A stretch of DNA of 64,000 bases from Bugula neritina (taxonomy: Eukaryota > Bryozoa > Gymnolaemata > Cheilostomatida > Bugulidae), in assembly GCA_964035545.1 (NCBI GenBank), contig OZ037765.1:6150698-6214697 (forward strand), in the 5' to 3' direction. Shown one piece after another: positions 1-12,594 of the stretch. The stretch's first letter is position 1, and each line of letters begins with the position of its first letter. The notes under the pieces are model-generated. The model saw only the letters and a program-made list of their open reading frames with translations, was not told where the DNA came from and did not search any database. The translations under genes were made by a program, and so were the position numbers.

Positions 1-1774
1 TGTTAGCTTTTTCTAGCTATGTCTATATGAGTATATGATTAAATTATAAGTGTGAATGTAAATTTTGTAAACATTAACATCACTATAAATATAAGCATAT
101 TAATATATACTTGTAGTCTATAACTATTGTTATAAAATTAGGTATGTGACAGAAAAAAGCTGCGTGGCAGTAGCACCAGTAATTGGTTTGGAAAAATTTG
201 CTTTCTGCCAATCAAAATCAAACAAGTTGAAATGTTACCTTTGTTTTTTTTCAACATCTCTTAACCCAACTGATTATTTCTTCTTATCTTTTAGTTCTGA
301 GTTTTCATTGGAATAAATTCCCAATAGATCCATCAATCCAAACTTTGGTGTAGGAAACAATCTTGGTCTATCAACTCAGTAACTCAAAGTCTCAGTATCT
401 GGAATAAAAGGCATAGGCCTTGACTTTGAGGTAAGTAATGTTTTAACAAATTAGCAACAATTGATAAAAGCAGTAATTCTGCTTACACTGTGTGAAGACT
501 ATGAATCACAATGACAACTCATTTTATTATCTGATTTTATATTAATTGTAGTTTGAAATAAATTATGAAGTAGCACTTCATAATATTGGTAATTCATAGC
601 TTTACAGTCTATACCACACTTCTTAATATTTATATTGTGCAAGCTTTAAATAAAGTATAGACATTAACACGACATATCTCTATTCAAATCACATAAATTG
701 GGGGTTTAGTGGCCATAATGCAGATGTTGTGTTTAAGATAGTATCGTCCAGGGATACCAACATTCCTCTGCACTGGTCTGCCTGCAAAGTGGCGTCCAAC
801 AGCTTCATAACACAATGATTCAGTTACAAATTTATGAGCTTTTACACAAACATACAACATTATTGGTGGATGTACTACAGTACTACAGTACCATTATAGC
901 AGCTCACCACTAGCAAATAGGTTTCAATCAGAATCTGGAGCTTAAAGACTTAGCTGCCCAGGCACCCCTGGTCTAGTCATAATTGCTTACATAAATGTAA
1001 AAACCTGTCAATAAGCAATAATAATTATTATTTTAATGTGTTTCTCTTAATTTTGAAAAATTGATTTTCTCAATTGCCTATTTAGCCACCCTTTTCAGCA
1101 TGGAGTCTGATGGCTTCTTTTGCAATATAACACACATAGATTTGTAAAGACTTATTTCCTTATAGCGGTCAGTTCCTCGTAGCATATTTAAAGCATGATC
1201 TATAGTGTAAAACTCCATATACTGATGGTATAAACTTCAGATTCATTTGCAGTTCCCGAATAGTCTCACGTTTCTGTAGTAAACTCATACCGTGTATCAC
1301 ATAAGTGGTTTTGATAGTATTGCTAGATTATGCTCATCTTTACAGTTGTTTCTTGGTATTGGTTACAATTCACTTTAGAAATCATGTTAATGCATAGGGT
1401 TTGTTGACATAGTACTCAACATATCAAAATCTGCATTCCATTAGCTTTTGTAGACATTACGATTATGTCTATAAGTAGGTTTGCCATCCCTTTCAACAAA
1501 ACACATTTTACTATATAATTATTACTCTTGAATTCATCCAATGAAAGTCATTAGAAAGCATGCAAGAGATGAATTCAAGAATGTTGAAATGGTGGTTAAA
1601 AGTTTATATCTTGCTCGCATTTGGTTTACTCATCTCAGATTTAAATTAAGTTTGAAATGAAATATAATCATCATCATAATTAAAAAGTCAACTGTTCACA
1701 TATTCACTTCAAACAGTGATTTCATTTGTTTTTGCAGTGTAAACAGATTATTCAAAGTTGCTTGGTTCCTCATT
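1..1774. other. Upstream region of the M-Ras gene; possible 5' noncoding exon
   Basis: No coding sequence recognised. A good splice acceptor (T-rich tract then TTTGCAG, ending at 1737) lies 37 bases before the M-Ras ATG, so the start codon probably sits in a second exon. A strong donor (GAG/GTAAGT, intron from 431) lies about 1.3 kb upstream, making a noncoding first exon ending at 430 plausible. The exon start and promoter cannot be placed from sequence alone. Confidence 0.35.
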
Positions 1775-4700
1775 ATGAAGACAAACTCTCTCAACAACAA
1801 CTCATCGATGAAGACTCCAACCGAAGAGCTCACTCAATACAAACTCGTTGTAGTTGGAGATGGAGGGGTTGGAAAATCCGCCCTCACCATTCAGGTTAAT
1901 TCTAAGTATTATCATAGATATAGTCTTAAGCTATATTTTGTCATTTTTATTATTTGTGGTTTTCAAAGAAACTAAGTTATTAGAATTGTACTTTATTTTC
2001 TTCTATGGGAGATCCATCTGCAAATTTTAACCTGTAAAACTTCAGTATTTATTACTGTAAGCTGTAACTACTTCTTAGGACTTAGGAGAAGATATCTGGC
2101 CATGTTCTGTATCCAGTCTGCTAACTCAGACTTGATATACTCGTACATGAAAGAAATTAGATTTCTGCATACTGCTTGTGGTTGGCAGGCTTTTACTGCT
2201 GATTAAGGTTTCCAATAGCAAAGCATAGGCCATATAGGCTGTAATGTGCTTTGAAATTATATTCTAAGCTAAATTAATCCTAAAATCTAAGTCTGCCGGA
2301 ATATTCTATTGCTGCTGCCAATTGATATCTACCATTAAAAGTGTAATTATTCAATTTGTTCAACGTGTCAGCTTTAGAACAGATTGTTATAACTTGCTCA
2401 TCGAAAACTACTGTGGTTGCTTCTAAATGCCTCGTATGAGGTTGATTTTGTTTATTAAAAGAAGCAGCAAAACTTTTAAATAAACTTTGGTTACTACATT
2501 ATTGCAGCTATTGTCTCACGTGTTTCTAGTATAGTAAATTTTACAAATAATTTGGTAGGTGTATAACCTAGTGTCGTTTATGAATTTATATATAACCTGG
2601 TACCACGATTTCCTTGATGGAATGTTTCAGGGATGGCATCACGGTTAAGAAGTTGTATTCACTTGCCTACCGGAAAGTTTTCCAGCTAAACTTTCAACAT
2701 ATTATATTACAAATATACTAAGCTAAAAAGTTTAGCCATGGGGTAGCTCTTTGTAAACTATTGAAGTAATATTATGCAATGGAATGCGAAGTCATTAAAT
2801 TGCTTTTGTCACGTTAATCAGTTTATTTTATCTCGGATCTGGTTTTGTTGTAGTATTTTCAAAAGATGTTTGTCAAAGACTATGATCCAACGATTGAGGA
2901 TAGTTATATGCAGCAGACTCAGATAGATGGACAGCAGTGCATTCTAGATGGTAGGAAACTAGTCTACAGTCCTTACACCATATATAGTCTAGATCTTCGC
3001 AGCCTATAGTCTAGTAAATTGGTTTTTAATTGAGTTTTCAGTGGTATTTTTGTTTTAAATTTGCAGCAAAGTTACTGCTTGCAGTCCCAAGTAGCTAAAT
3101 AAATTTCCTATAGCATCTAGATTCTAGGTTAACTGCTGCAAGTAAAACAGCATAGATTAGGTAAAACTTGTTGATAAACAACTTGATTGTGTTAGGAGCA
3201 GCTAACAAACTAACTTGTTACTTTAGCTGTGATATTATTAGTGTTTGTACTTGACCAGCAGCAAGCAGTGTGCTAGTGAGTTAGTCTAACAACCACATAA
3301 GTTTTCTATCAAACTTTTTGCTCATTTTAGCTTTTATATTATTTTTTAATACTTATTTTGGTTGAAAAACACAAAAGGGGATGTTTGGATTTCAGTTTTC
3401 AGAAAAACCTTTATAAAAAAACATATTAACAATTTAAAAGTCTTTTTCTATATTTCAACTTTTTCAAAGTACTGGGTAGTGATTTTACTTGGCTCATAAT
3501 AATGGGCTAGTAGTTCTAGTATAGCAACAGAGTTGAATTTCATTGTTCTATACAGAGGCAGATTGAATCCATTAGAATCTGTACAATTCATCCACAACAC
3601 GTGCTACTCATACATTTTGATGAAGCCATCCATGATGAAAACCAGTGGACTTCATGGCTTTGGGGCTTGTAGTAACACGTAATGGCAGTAGCACTATAAG
3701 CGTGATATTGAGCTAACAAACATATGCATAATATTATATTTCAAGTGATTTATGGCTTCTTGATAGTTAATTGTTTTTATACTCAACTTTGAATATCACC
3801 GAAGACAGTAATTGTGCATCTATTAGAAGCACCAAACCTCATACTATACTGGCTCAGGGGCTTCTTACTGTTGGACCACAGTTTAAATTAATTTATAGTC
3901 GGTACTTCCTTTTGCGGCTGTTAGCAGCTGGGCTCACATCTGATGGATGCTCTACCATTTTTATCCATTCAAAAGCTGAGTTATTGACAGGTTTAACTCA
4001 TGGTGATAAAATCTGTGTTGATAAAAGCCGTGCCAGAGTGTGACAGTAGTCTGTGTTCAAAGTGATCAGACAATTTGCTGCTGTCTGACATTTTCTGCAG
4101 CCCTCTGTAAATAGTATAAATGTCGTGGTAGCATCCTATAGAATCTCTACCTGTCCAAATCCATGTAAACAATTGTTGGGCTCAATCAAGGCCTTTGTTT
4201 TGAGTTGATTAGCCCTGCAGCTACTAAACAAACACTACCTGTGCTTATACTGTCTCTTGTTATCAAACAATGAAGGTTGTTACTGCTCATCTTACATTGT
4301 TTACTTTGGATTTAGATGGTTCTATGCACATAAATAAACTACTTACAATTTATTAGCCACCCACCTTTTTTCACTGCATCTAAAATGGATAGAGATAGTC
4401 AACTTTGTCTTTTTTACTCTCTCAGTTAATTAGGCCTACGGTTTCGGACTAAAACAGTGCAATGTGTACCCAAAACCTTTAAAGAGTAGAGCAAAAATAA
4501 TTTTCATTCAAACAGCTCATTTGTGTATAAAACAGCAAACTTTTATCCCATTTCTAAATGATCTAAAATTAGACGTTTATATTTTAAAATGAATAACACA
4601 AAGTGGAAGTAGTGTCAATATTAATAGCTACATATGCTGGTAGTTACAGAGTTTCCACTGCCCTCTAGTCTACCCAGAGGTGTATTATGGCAGCTACTGA

Positions 4701-7700
4701 CACCAGGCAGTTCAGTTTATTTATCTCAGCAATTCTAAAATTAAAGTTTTCCATCGATTTGAGCTGTCAATCAGTTAAAGTAATATAAAGCAGCTTGCAA
4801 GTTATACTATTATAGCTGACAAAGTAACCAATACCAGAATATCTATCAGGAAAATCAATTATATTTAACCTCTAATGCGGTTTACATTCTCCCATTTCAC
4901 ATACTCTAGAAAAGCATCTCGCATAGCCAGTCTCTCCTACTTTGTCTACTGTGATGCCCTCCTACAGTGCAGCTGTTATATAATACTGGCATGGCAACAC
5001 TATAGATCTACTCCATCTATGTGTTGTAGTATTTGGTGAACCCCCACCTAAAAGGGCCGTAGCCAGTATAAAATTACTTTGATATTTGGTACACATTATA
5101 TGTCCTGTTACTCACTCTATGTCTCATCTTCATCTCTTACCTTTGTAACAACCCGTCTCACCGCCACCATAACTCTAACTTCCCACCCAGCAGATGAACA
5201 TAAAGGCAGATTTACTACTACTATCAACTCTTTGTATTTAAACAGAACCAAAGAAGGGAGACTTCAGATTGTTCAGATAATGTGTATTACTTTAGTTATA
5301 TTGTTTGTAGCTTCTAATCAGTTTTATTCATCATATTTCTGTTGATAGAGTTCATTTGTTAACTTTTTTGATCATGACAGCAATAATAATTTACCATTTT
5401 TATACTGGTACAAGTATAACCATTCTGAGTTGGGTCCACCAGCTGCATCCTGCGTTGTATATGCTGTATAATATAAGGTGTACAACTTCTAGGCTTTACA
5501 CAGAGTTTTATCTTAACAAATGCTAAAATTATACCTAAAAAATAGATATTCATGTTGTCACATTACTGCCCTGTTGGCCCTAGTGAGTGCTAAAATGATC
5601 TCACTAGCTGGTACAGTAGTCAGTCTGGGTCTAGTCCAAAACTATGATGGGAGAAAAACATTTTAATTTTGTTGGATATTTCCTTTGGTGGCTGGTCCAT
5701 TTGAACAGCTGCAGTTTAGCTTGCCGACCTATCAAAGGATATTACATTCAGTGTTAACTTCATGATCTAAAATGATAATTAATATTTTTTTGTAATAAAA
5801 TATGCCTAACTTCACACAGGAATTTGCTCCTTCTATAATTATGCGCAGCTTTGTGGTCCGCAATCAATTGCTCTGAAGCCAATTCTCAAGGCTAGCCGGA
5901 AATGTCGAAACTGATAGTTATCACTAAATTTATCTGTTCAGTTATTGAATCAGAATGTGTATCACCTATCATATCCTGTCACAATATGTAAATATTGTGT
6001 AGATATTAAAATATGATGCTGTACTACAGCTGCTTAATTTCAGCTGCTATTCCCCCAGTGGCTACATTCATAGTGAAAGTTTTCAATGGTTTCTATGGTA
6101 GTTTGACTTCTTTGAAATTTATCATTTCCTTGGAGCTTTTGTTCTCAGTTTGAAAATCTTGGTTTTTTGTAAGACTCGTCAGCTAGATGTACAGCAGTAG
6201 TCCTGAAAGCTCTTCACTTATTGCATTTCTGTACTCTGGAATTTTGATAAGCAGGAGTAACCAGTACATCCGCTGTTTGTTAATCAATGAGTTCAGGTTC
6301 CACTAAACTGCACCTTCATTCATTTTCTACTGGGTTTTTGTTTTTATTTAAGCAGTGCATACCATATAATTACTTATAATCAATCGGGCATGTAGACCTG
6401 CTTGGGGTACACTACTGAAGTCAAATTATGAACTGCTTGGATAAAGAATTCTTCACGAAGGTGTGAAACTGATGTGCATGCCTTTCATTAACAATCACAT
6501 TGTTATAATATGTTGGCAAATATCTCATTTCATTGCATATGCTTCAATGAATGAATCAACTCAAATTCTTATTAACTTTTTATTGCATAATATCACAAGT
6601 TTCGCAACTATAGGGCTATAATAAAGTATCTGTGACAGCGGGAATGCTACTTTATTACACAACCAAACTTCAAGTATTCCTTTCGACTTATTCAATATGT
6701 GTTTGTACCAGACAAATAACCTCTAAGTTTCAATGTTGTTAATTCAATACGCTGCTATTGTTTTACTGTCTAATTACTGTATAGGTTGTCAACTTTGAAC
6801 AGTATTTTTGACCAGATATGTGATATATTCAAATATATGAGATACAGTTTGTGTTTCTGCCATAACAAACATTCACATGTATTTCTAACACCTCCAGCAG
6901 CTGAAACTGCTGAGGAAGGCACTCAACATTTGTAAATAACCAGGTATTATATTTCAAAGTTGTTTGAAAATGTTGTGCTGAAGTAATTGCATTTATATAA
7001 TAACACGATATAATTGGATTAAGATGTTGTTTCATTACGAACTCTGTATTTTGATATCCACACATGAGAATGTAATATCACCACCAATTAGCTTCTTCTA
7101 AACAGCTTTTGTGTCTTTCAGTGGTCTATTGATGCTCATCAATTTGAATGAATACAACTCTGTTTGTTTTTCATTTCTTATTCAACAGTCAATTCTTTTA
7201 TTACTTAGTGACTATATAATTTGGAGTTGAATTGCATTCATTGCCTTTTATTGTTCATTCAGAATGATTTTCATAGCCTTAGGATTTTGTTAGTCCACTT
7301 TCTTGGTGGAGGTTCCTTCAAAAGACCAGCCTACATTAGCTACACTAAAAGCCTTTGACCCTCAAATACTTTTAAAACTGCACCTAAATTACAAGTTTAA
7401 GGAATGTGCAGTCGTTTCAAAGTTAATATTATGCAACATGTCTCAGTTTTCTCTCACCATCATCTTCTATTGGATGCCTCCGCATTTCCTATACTTGTGC
7501 TTTTTAGCACTATTAAACATGTCAACATACCAGCTTAGTCAGTGTTTTGAAAGTGTTTAATGCTTACAAGTCTATAAAAAAAGTTCAAATTGTGGTTCAA
7601 AAGTTGTTATGTAGTCTCACATGGGACTGCACTTCCTTTTTATACTACAAAGGCGCTGCCGCTTAATTCCTGGTCTTCCCATTTTATGTTTATAATTCCA

Positions 7701-10022
7701 ATAAACATTTCTTCACTTACAACGCAAGCAGGAACCTGTTTTTAAAAAATGCTTACACCTTTGCATTAGTAAAATATTTTCTCCAACAATCAATCACACA
7801 TTAATTCTAAGTGTTTGAATTACTTTATAGAAAATATTTAATCTACACATCTTTGCTCTGCTATTGTTAACATCTTTCTTTGATCTTTCACATATTTTAA
7901 TTTCCGACTACTTCTTTTATTTCATTTAGAATGAAGTATTGCATTACACTACATGATTCATAGTATTAATTTTTTGACTGGAGTAGAAAAATTTACTCAC
8001 CATACTAAATGCCTTTACAACATCTATTTTATTTCAATGAAATGATGAAAACTAGATTAATTGATATAGCAGATAAATAAGAAGTTCAGAATTTTATCCT
8101 GAAAACTGTTAATCTATTTACAGGCTTACAAGTTAGAGAGAAAGAACATGTAGCCTTAAAAAATAGACTATTGTTTTTGTTTCTAAATGACCCCAAAGTA
8201 CTGTTTTGTTTGAAAAACACTTTCTGTCTTCTATGGTTGCCAACAGCAACATGCTCTGAGTGCATGTCTAATATTAGCCATTTATGAAGGTTTACCAAGG
8301 TTTTCAACTTTATTATTCAACTTTAAAGTGTCAATTTAATTGCATTGTGTGTGCTGGTATAGTTCTAGACACTGCTGGTCAAGAGGAATTCTCCGCCATG
8401 AGAGAACATTCTATGCGAAAGGGAGACGGCTTCCTATTGGTCTATTCCGTCATAGACTATAACAGCTTCGAGAGCGTCGCCAAGTTTTATAAACAGATTC
8501 TGCGGGTAAAAGACAGGTCAGTTACGTCTCCATTTAGGTGCAATAGTGGAGAAATTTTATCATTGAATTTTCGTTTATGATTGAAAGTTTTTCTTCTACA
8601 TTTTTAATCTATAGCACAGGCTTTTCCCAATTTCTCCATTACTGCATTACTGGTTACAGCTCTTAGTCAAAACTGGAAACATTATCAATCCTGATGTAGA
8701 TCTCATATTCATTGGTGACTTATCTCTGTGTAACATTCTGTTACTCTCCTTTTGAATAAATGAATATTGTGTATTCCAAATTTACATGAAACTGGAAACA
8801 CGATTTTGACTTTGTTCACATTTCCGTAGCAACACAACATGTGTTTGTTGGTGAGGAATTTAGTTGCTAAGCAACTGGCATACACAGACTTCCACTGTAC
8901 TAGTATCATGGCGACTAAGAAATAGTATATCTGCATAACAACAGAGTTTTAAACAAAAGAAAATGGCAGTAATTTGCTGACTAACCAACCAATTTCAGCT
9001 TACTAAATCATCATATAATGAGACTATTTTCTGTGTTGCAAAAATTTCTTGGAATTGTTCTATTCGCAATATTTGCTCATTAAAATACATGGCTTTTTCA
9101 GATTGACTATATATTTTACTGATGAAATATTGTCAATGTTATTGCAGAGATGAATACCCAATGATACTTATAGCAAACAAAATAGACTTGACAGCCGAGA
9201 GAGTGATATCACAGGGGGATGGGCTCAACCTTGCTAACAAGTTAGGGGTAAGCAACTCTTATTTAATCCTGATAACAGCTACATGAAAAGTCATATAGTT
9301 TTGTCTGTTTGTCTATGATTTAGTGTTACAGTTTAAATGGAATATTTCAGTAAATTCCAACTTTCTTCTTGCTGGCAAATCTGCTTAATTGGTTAAAGTG
9401 CTAAAATTAAAGTAATGCAAGTTATGTAACAATGAAATTATTGCCATTTATGTGAGGAAATGCTAGTAATTAATACGGCTTCTGGAACATATAATCACAT
9501 TTTGCTCTGCTTGTTGCAGATTCCTTATATAGAGACCAGTGCTAAGGATCCTCCAGTGAATGTTGATGAATCATTTGAAGCTCTAGTTCGAGTAATCAGG
9601 TACAGCAGCGCACCTTTTATACTTGGTGCTTCTAGTAAATTACATTACCTGTAAATATTCTGTCTGCCAGTTGTTATGTGAGCTGCTATGGCTAACATAC
9701 TCACTAGTTTATTTTCTATCATAAGTAAAGTCTTTGTTGACCATTTTCTCCCTCATTACAAAGTTACTTGGCAATGACAAAATTACTAGAAGTATGTTGA
9801 AAGGTTGAACACAATAAATAATTGTTGTGCTCAGCCTTTTTAATAATTTTTTACAAAAGATATATTTTTGTCTAAGTAAATACTTTTAAATATATTTTAA
9901 ATTTTTTTGGTTGAACTTTTAGATCCCAGCCACCTGCGTTTAATGATGCTGAAAAAAGGAGGATCAAAAGGTTATCAGAACTGGAAAAGAAGAAAAAGTT
10001 GAAGAAATGCTGCGTACAATAA
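1775..10022 (+). CDS. MRAS: M-Ras-like small GTPase, six coding exons
   Basis: Membrane-anchored Ras-family GTPase; by family knowledge it binds GTP and signals to Raf/SHOC2-type effectors at the plasma membrane. Coding exons 1775-1894, 2854-2950, 8363-8516, 9148-9247, 9520-9599 and 9923-10022 total 651 nt (216 aa), all with GT-AG introns and matching phases. Visible motifs: P-loop GDGGVGKS (residues 28-35), switch [11 protein letters not shown] (49-58), DTAGQEE (75-81, catalytic Gln at 79), NKID (134-137), ETSAKD (162-167), a Lys/Arg-rich C-terminus and a CAAX box CCVQ. The Asp after the first P-loop Gly and the [15 protein letters not shown] stretch favour M-Ras over R-Ras or H-Ras. The ATG is the first in the exon; a second Met at residue 12 is an alternative. 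Unusual: Ser at the position matching Tyr71 of H-Ras, and a terminal Gln in the CAAX box. The second intron is 5.4 kb. Confidence 0.93.
2951..8362 (+). other. M-Ras intron 2, no gene seen inside
   Basis: A 5.4-kb intron between the switch I exon and the exon carrying DTAGQEE. I see only short open frames without family motifs and general AT-rich sequence. No RNA gene or complete mobile element was recognised. The donor is G/GTAGGA and the acceptor TATAG. Confidence 0.6.
8584..8650 (+). repeat. Terminal fragment of short inverted-repeat element family B
   Basis: Lies in M-Ras intron 3 and matches the right end of the element at 50086-50254: a TTTTAATCTA stretch, then CACAGGCTTTTC, CAATTTCTCCATTACTGCA. 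No matching left terminus was found nearby, so it is treated as a truncated copy. Confidence 0.5.
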
Positions 10023-12049
10023 GCCAACCATTTTTTTGTTTTGTTAATTAATTACTCTCATCACATAGATTGATATATTAGTCTCATTTCTGATCAATCA
10101 TTGATCAAGGTGGTCATCAATTTTTCATCTCTCAGGTTTATGTTTTGTTATTTTCAATCTCACTGCAAATACTTTTCACAGCATTATTGTACAGTGTGAA
10201 GCTTCTAAAGGAATTCTTCCTCATAATGGCTCAAGTTTTTTTGAAAGCATATCAATGATTAAATTAAGGTTTATAGCAACAAGACATATGCTGCAGTTTA
10301 TTTCCATACTTTACAGCTATTAGAGTTGTCATAGCGTGTACAATCTGTTTTATGGAAAAACAACTCATTTTTCAATCACCATTACCTACTTCAACTTATT
10401 TTTGTGGAATTTTTTAACTAGTATAATATTATGTATATAAAGTATAAGCATACTATAATCTAGTCACGATAGTGTGACATAATTTATTGAAGTTCAGCTA
10501 TATAATATTTTTATGGCTTCACCACTTTTAATGTAATATCTTAGTTTTTTTAATGTGATTGTAAATAGCAGTTACTTCTGTCACATAGTTACAGGTCTTG
10601 TAAATATTATGCAACCAAATAATTGGTTTTAGTATTTTTCTAATAAATATAAACATTTATCAAAATATACTATTTTATTGTAAAATTATATCAATAAAAT
10701 AAGAAAAATTATCTTGTCAATAATTTAATAATTTTGCTTCAACGAAATGCTATTCATCCAATATATAACTCAACCTTAAAGTTTTTTAATTCAATCGATT
10801 TTTGAGCTTTTGGTTTTTTTATAGCCTGCACTTAAGTTTTAGTTGATGTGTTAGCATTAGCTTTAATTTGAAAAGATAGTGCTGCAATGCTAAGAAATGT
10901 TGAGGCAGATTTTAGTTTTGTGTAGTATTTTAACATGTGACAATTTTAAAAACTGTCAATTGCACAAAAGTGAGCCCTGTCCATTATGTAATTGATTATG
11001 GTTTGTACAGTTGACATGATGGAATTTGCACTAAACTCAGTAGACTGCAACGTACCAGTTTGCTAACAGCAATACAACACAAAATGAATCCTGCAACATA
11101 ATACACTCGTAGGCGAAATCTTAGAAAAAAATATACAATTTTTGCAGTAATATAGTTGGTCAACTAATATTTGAGATCAAATTAAATCTGCACACTGAAA
11201 ACAGATGACAATTAGACAGAACTTATCTACTTATCATTAGTTTATTATTATTCAGGTAAAATATAGTAAATCTTTTTATTTTAAAGGTTTTATAAGCTAC
11301 AATATTCACTGACGAATATGAATTGGCAGACTTTATAACTTTACTACATTTTACATTACGAATAGCATAAAGACATGTATTGTAGAGCATAAGTTTAAAA
11401 TTAAGATACATATTTGAACTTGATTAAGTTGAGATTATAAAGGTATGAACTAATTTACAATAATAATCTAGAATTTCAAGAGCCAGTAATCAATGCTTAG
11501 TTATTATTATCTGATGAAATATTAGTTATGATGTATTTCTAAAGGCTAACTAACTATTACAGTTAGTTTTATTTTTCATTTATATTTTACAGTTATTATT
11601 TTATATATATAATAATATATTTTATTATACAATAACATATTGAATTAACAAAAGTTATATGTATACTTTAAGCCTAGATATAATTTTACCTTCATAGCTT
11701 AAAGTTCGCAGTTATAACTCAAGCATGCATAAGTGAGTTGAAAGTTTGTTTTAATAAAAATATTATTAATACCTGCTCCAGACTTTATAAATGTCAAACA
11801 TTCTATTTAAGATATTACCTAGTTGGGTATATATTGAATATGGTATGTCTAGTATAATGACATGCAATAGTGAATGTTATTGATATACAAGTAGTATAAC
11901 ATATTTTGAAAGATCAAGCGTTACATACATTCAGTTGTATTATATACATGTAGTGTATATATTATATTGATTATCCACACAAGATGTCAGATCTGGAGTT
12001 ATCATCCCTGAGTTAATGCAAGCTATAAAACTATCTGCAAATAGGATTT
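10023..12049. other. M-Ras 3' UTR and intergenic DNA before CCDC113
   Basis: About 2 kb of AT-rich sequence between the M-Ras stop and the CCDC113 start codon. It holds the M-Ras 3' UTR and presumably the CCDC113 promoter and 5' UTR. No coding exon or RNA gene was recognised. Confidence 0.6.
10642..10647 (+). terminator. Candidate polyadenylation signal of M-Ras
   Basis: AATAAA about 620 bases after the M-Ras stop, with a second AATAAA at 10693-10698. Either could end the transcript; AT-rich sequence makes chance matches common. Confidence 0.35.
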
Positions 12050-12554
12050 ATGATGGCCGCACCTGTTAATAACAGCAAAAGTGATGAAAGTCAGAATCAA
12101 CTGGATGTGTTCAAACAGTGGCCATGTGATAGATTGAACGACTTTGTAGCTGCTACTCTGTATGTATTTTCTGAATGTTACTACAAGCTTTGTTGAATTC
12201 TTGTCCTATATTTAACACCAAATGGACTTGGAGATTAAACCGTATCTATTTATGTTTATTATAGTTTTATGATTATTATAGTTTAAGTTAAGATAACATA
12301 TACTCAACATTACCTACTTCTGGATATAACATGTACTCCTTGTATTCTAAGATGTATTAGCATAGACTAATTGAAAAATACAGTACATGTCTCTAAAACG
12401 TTAAAAACACGCACACAAGCAAAAATATCAAGCATTTTATAAAAGAAATTGTTTGAAACACGCTATAGGAGATTAAGTATCTCATGCAAACACAACTTTC
12501 CACCCTGTTAACTTGATAACTGTTAACCACTTTTTGTCTTATAAAACACACACA

Positions 12555-12594
<40 letters not shown>

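Noticed and set aside
3771-4043. 90-aa open frame in M-Ras intron 2
   Set aside because: No recognisable motif, no supporting splice sites, and length expected by chance in 5.4 kb.
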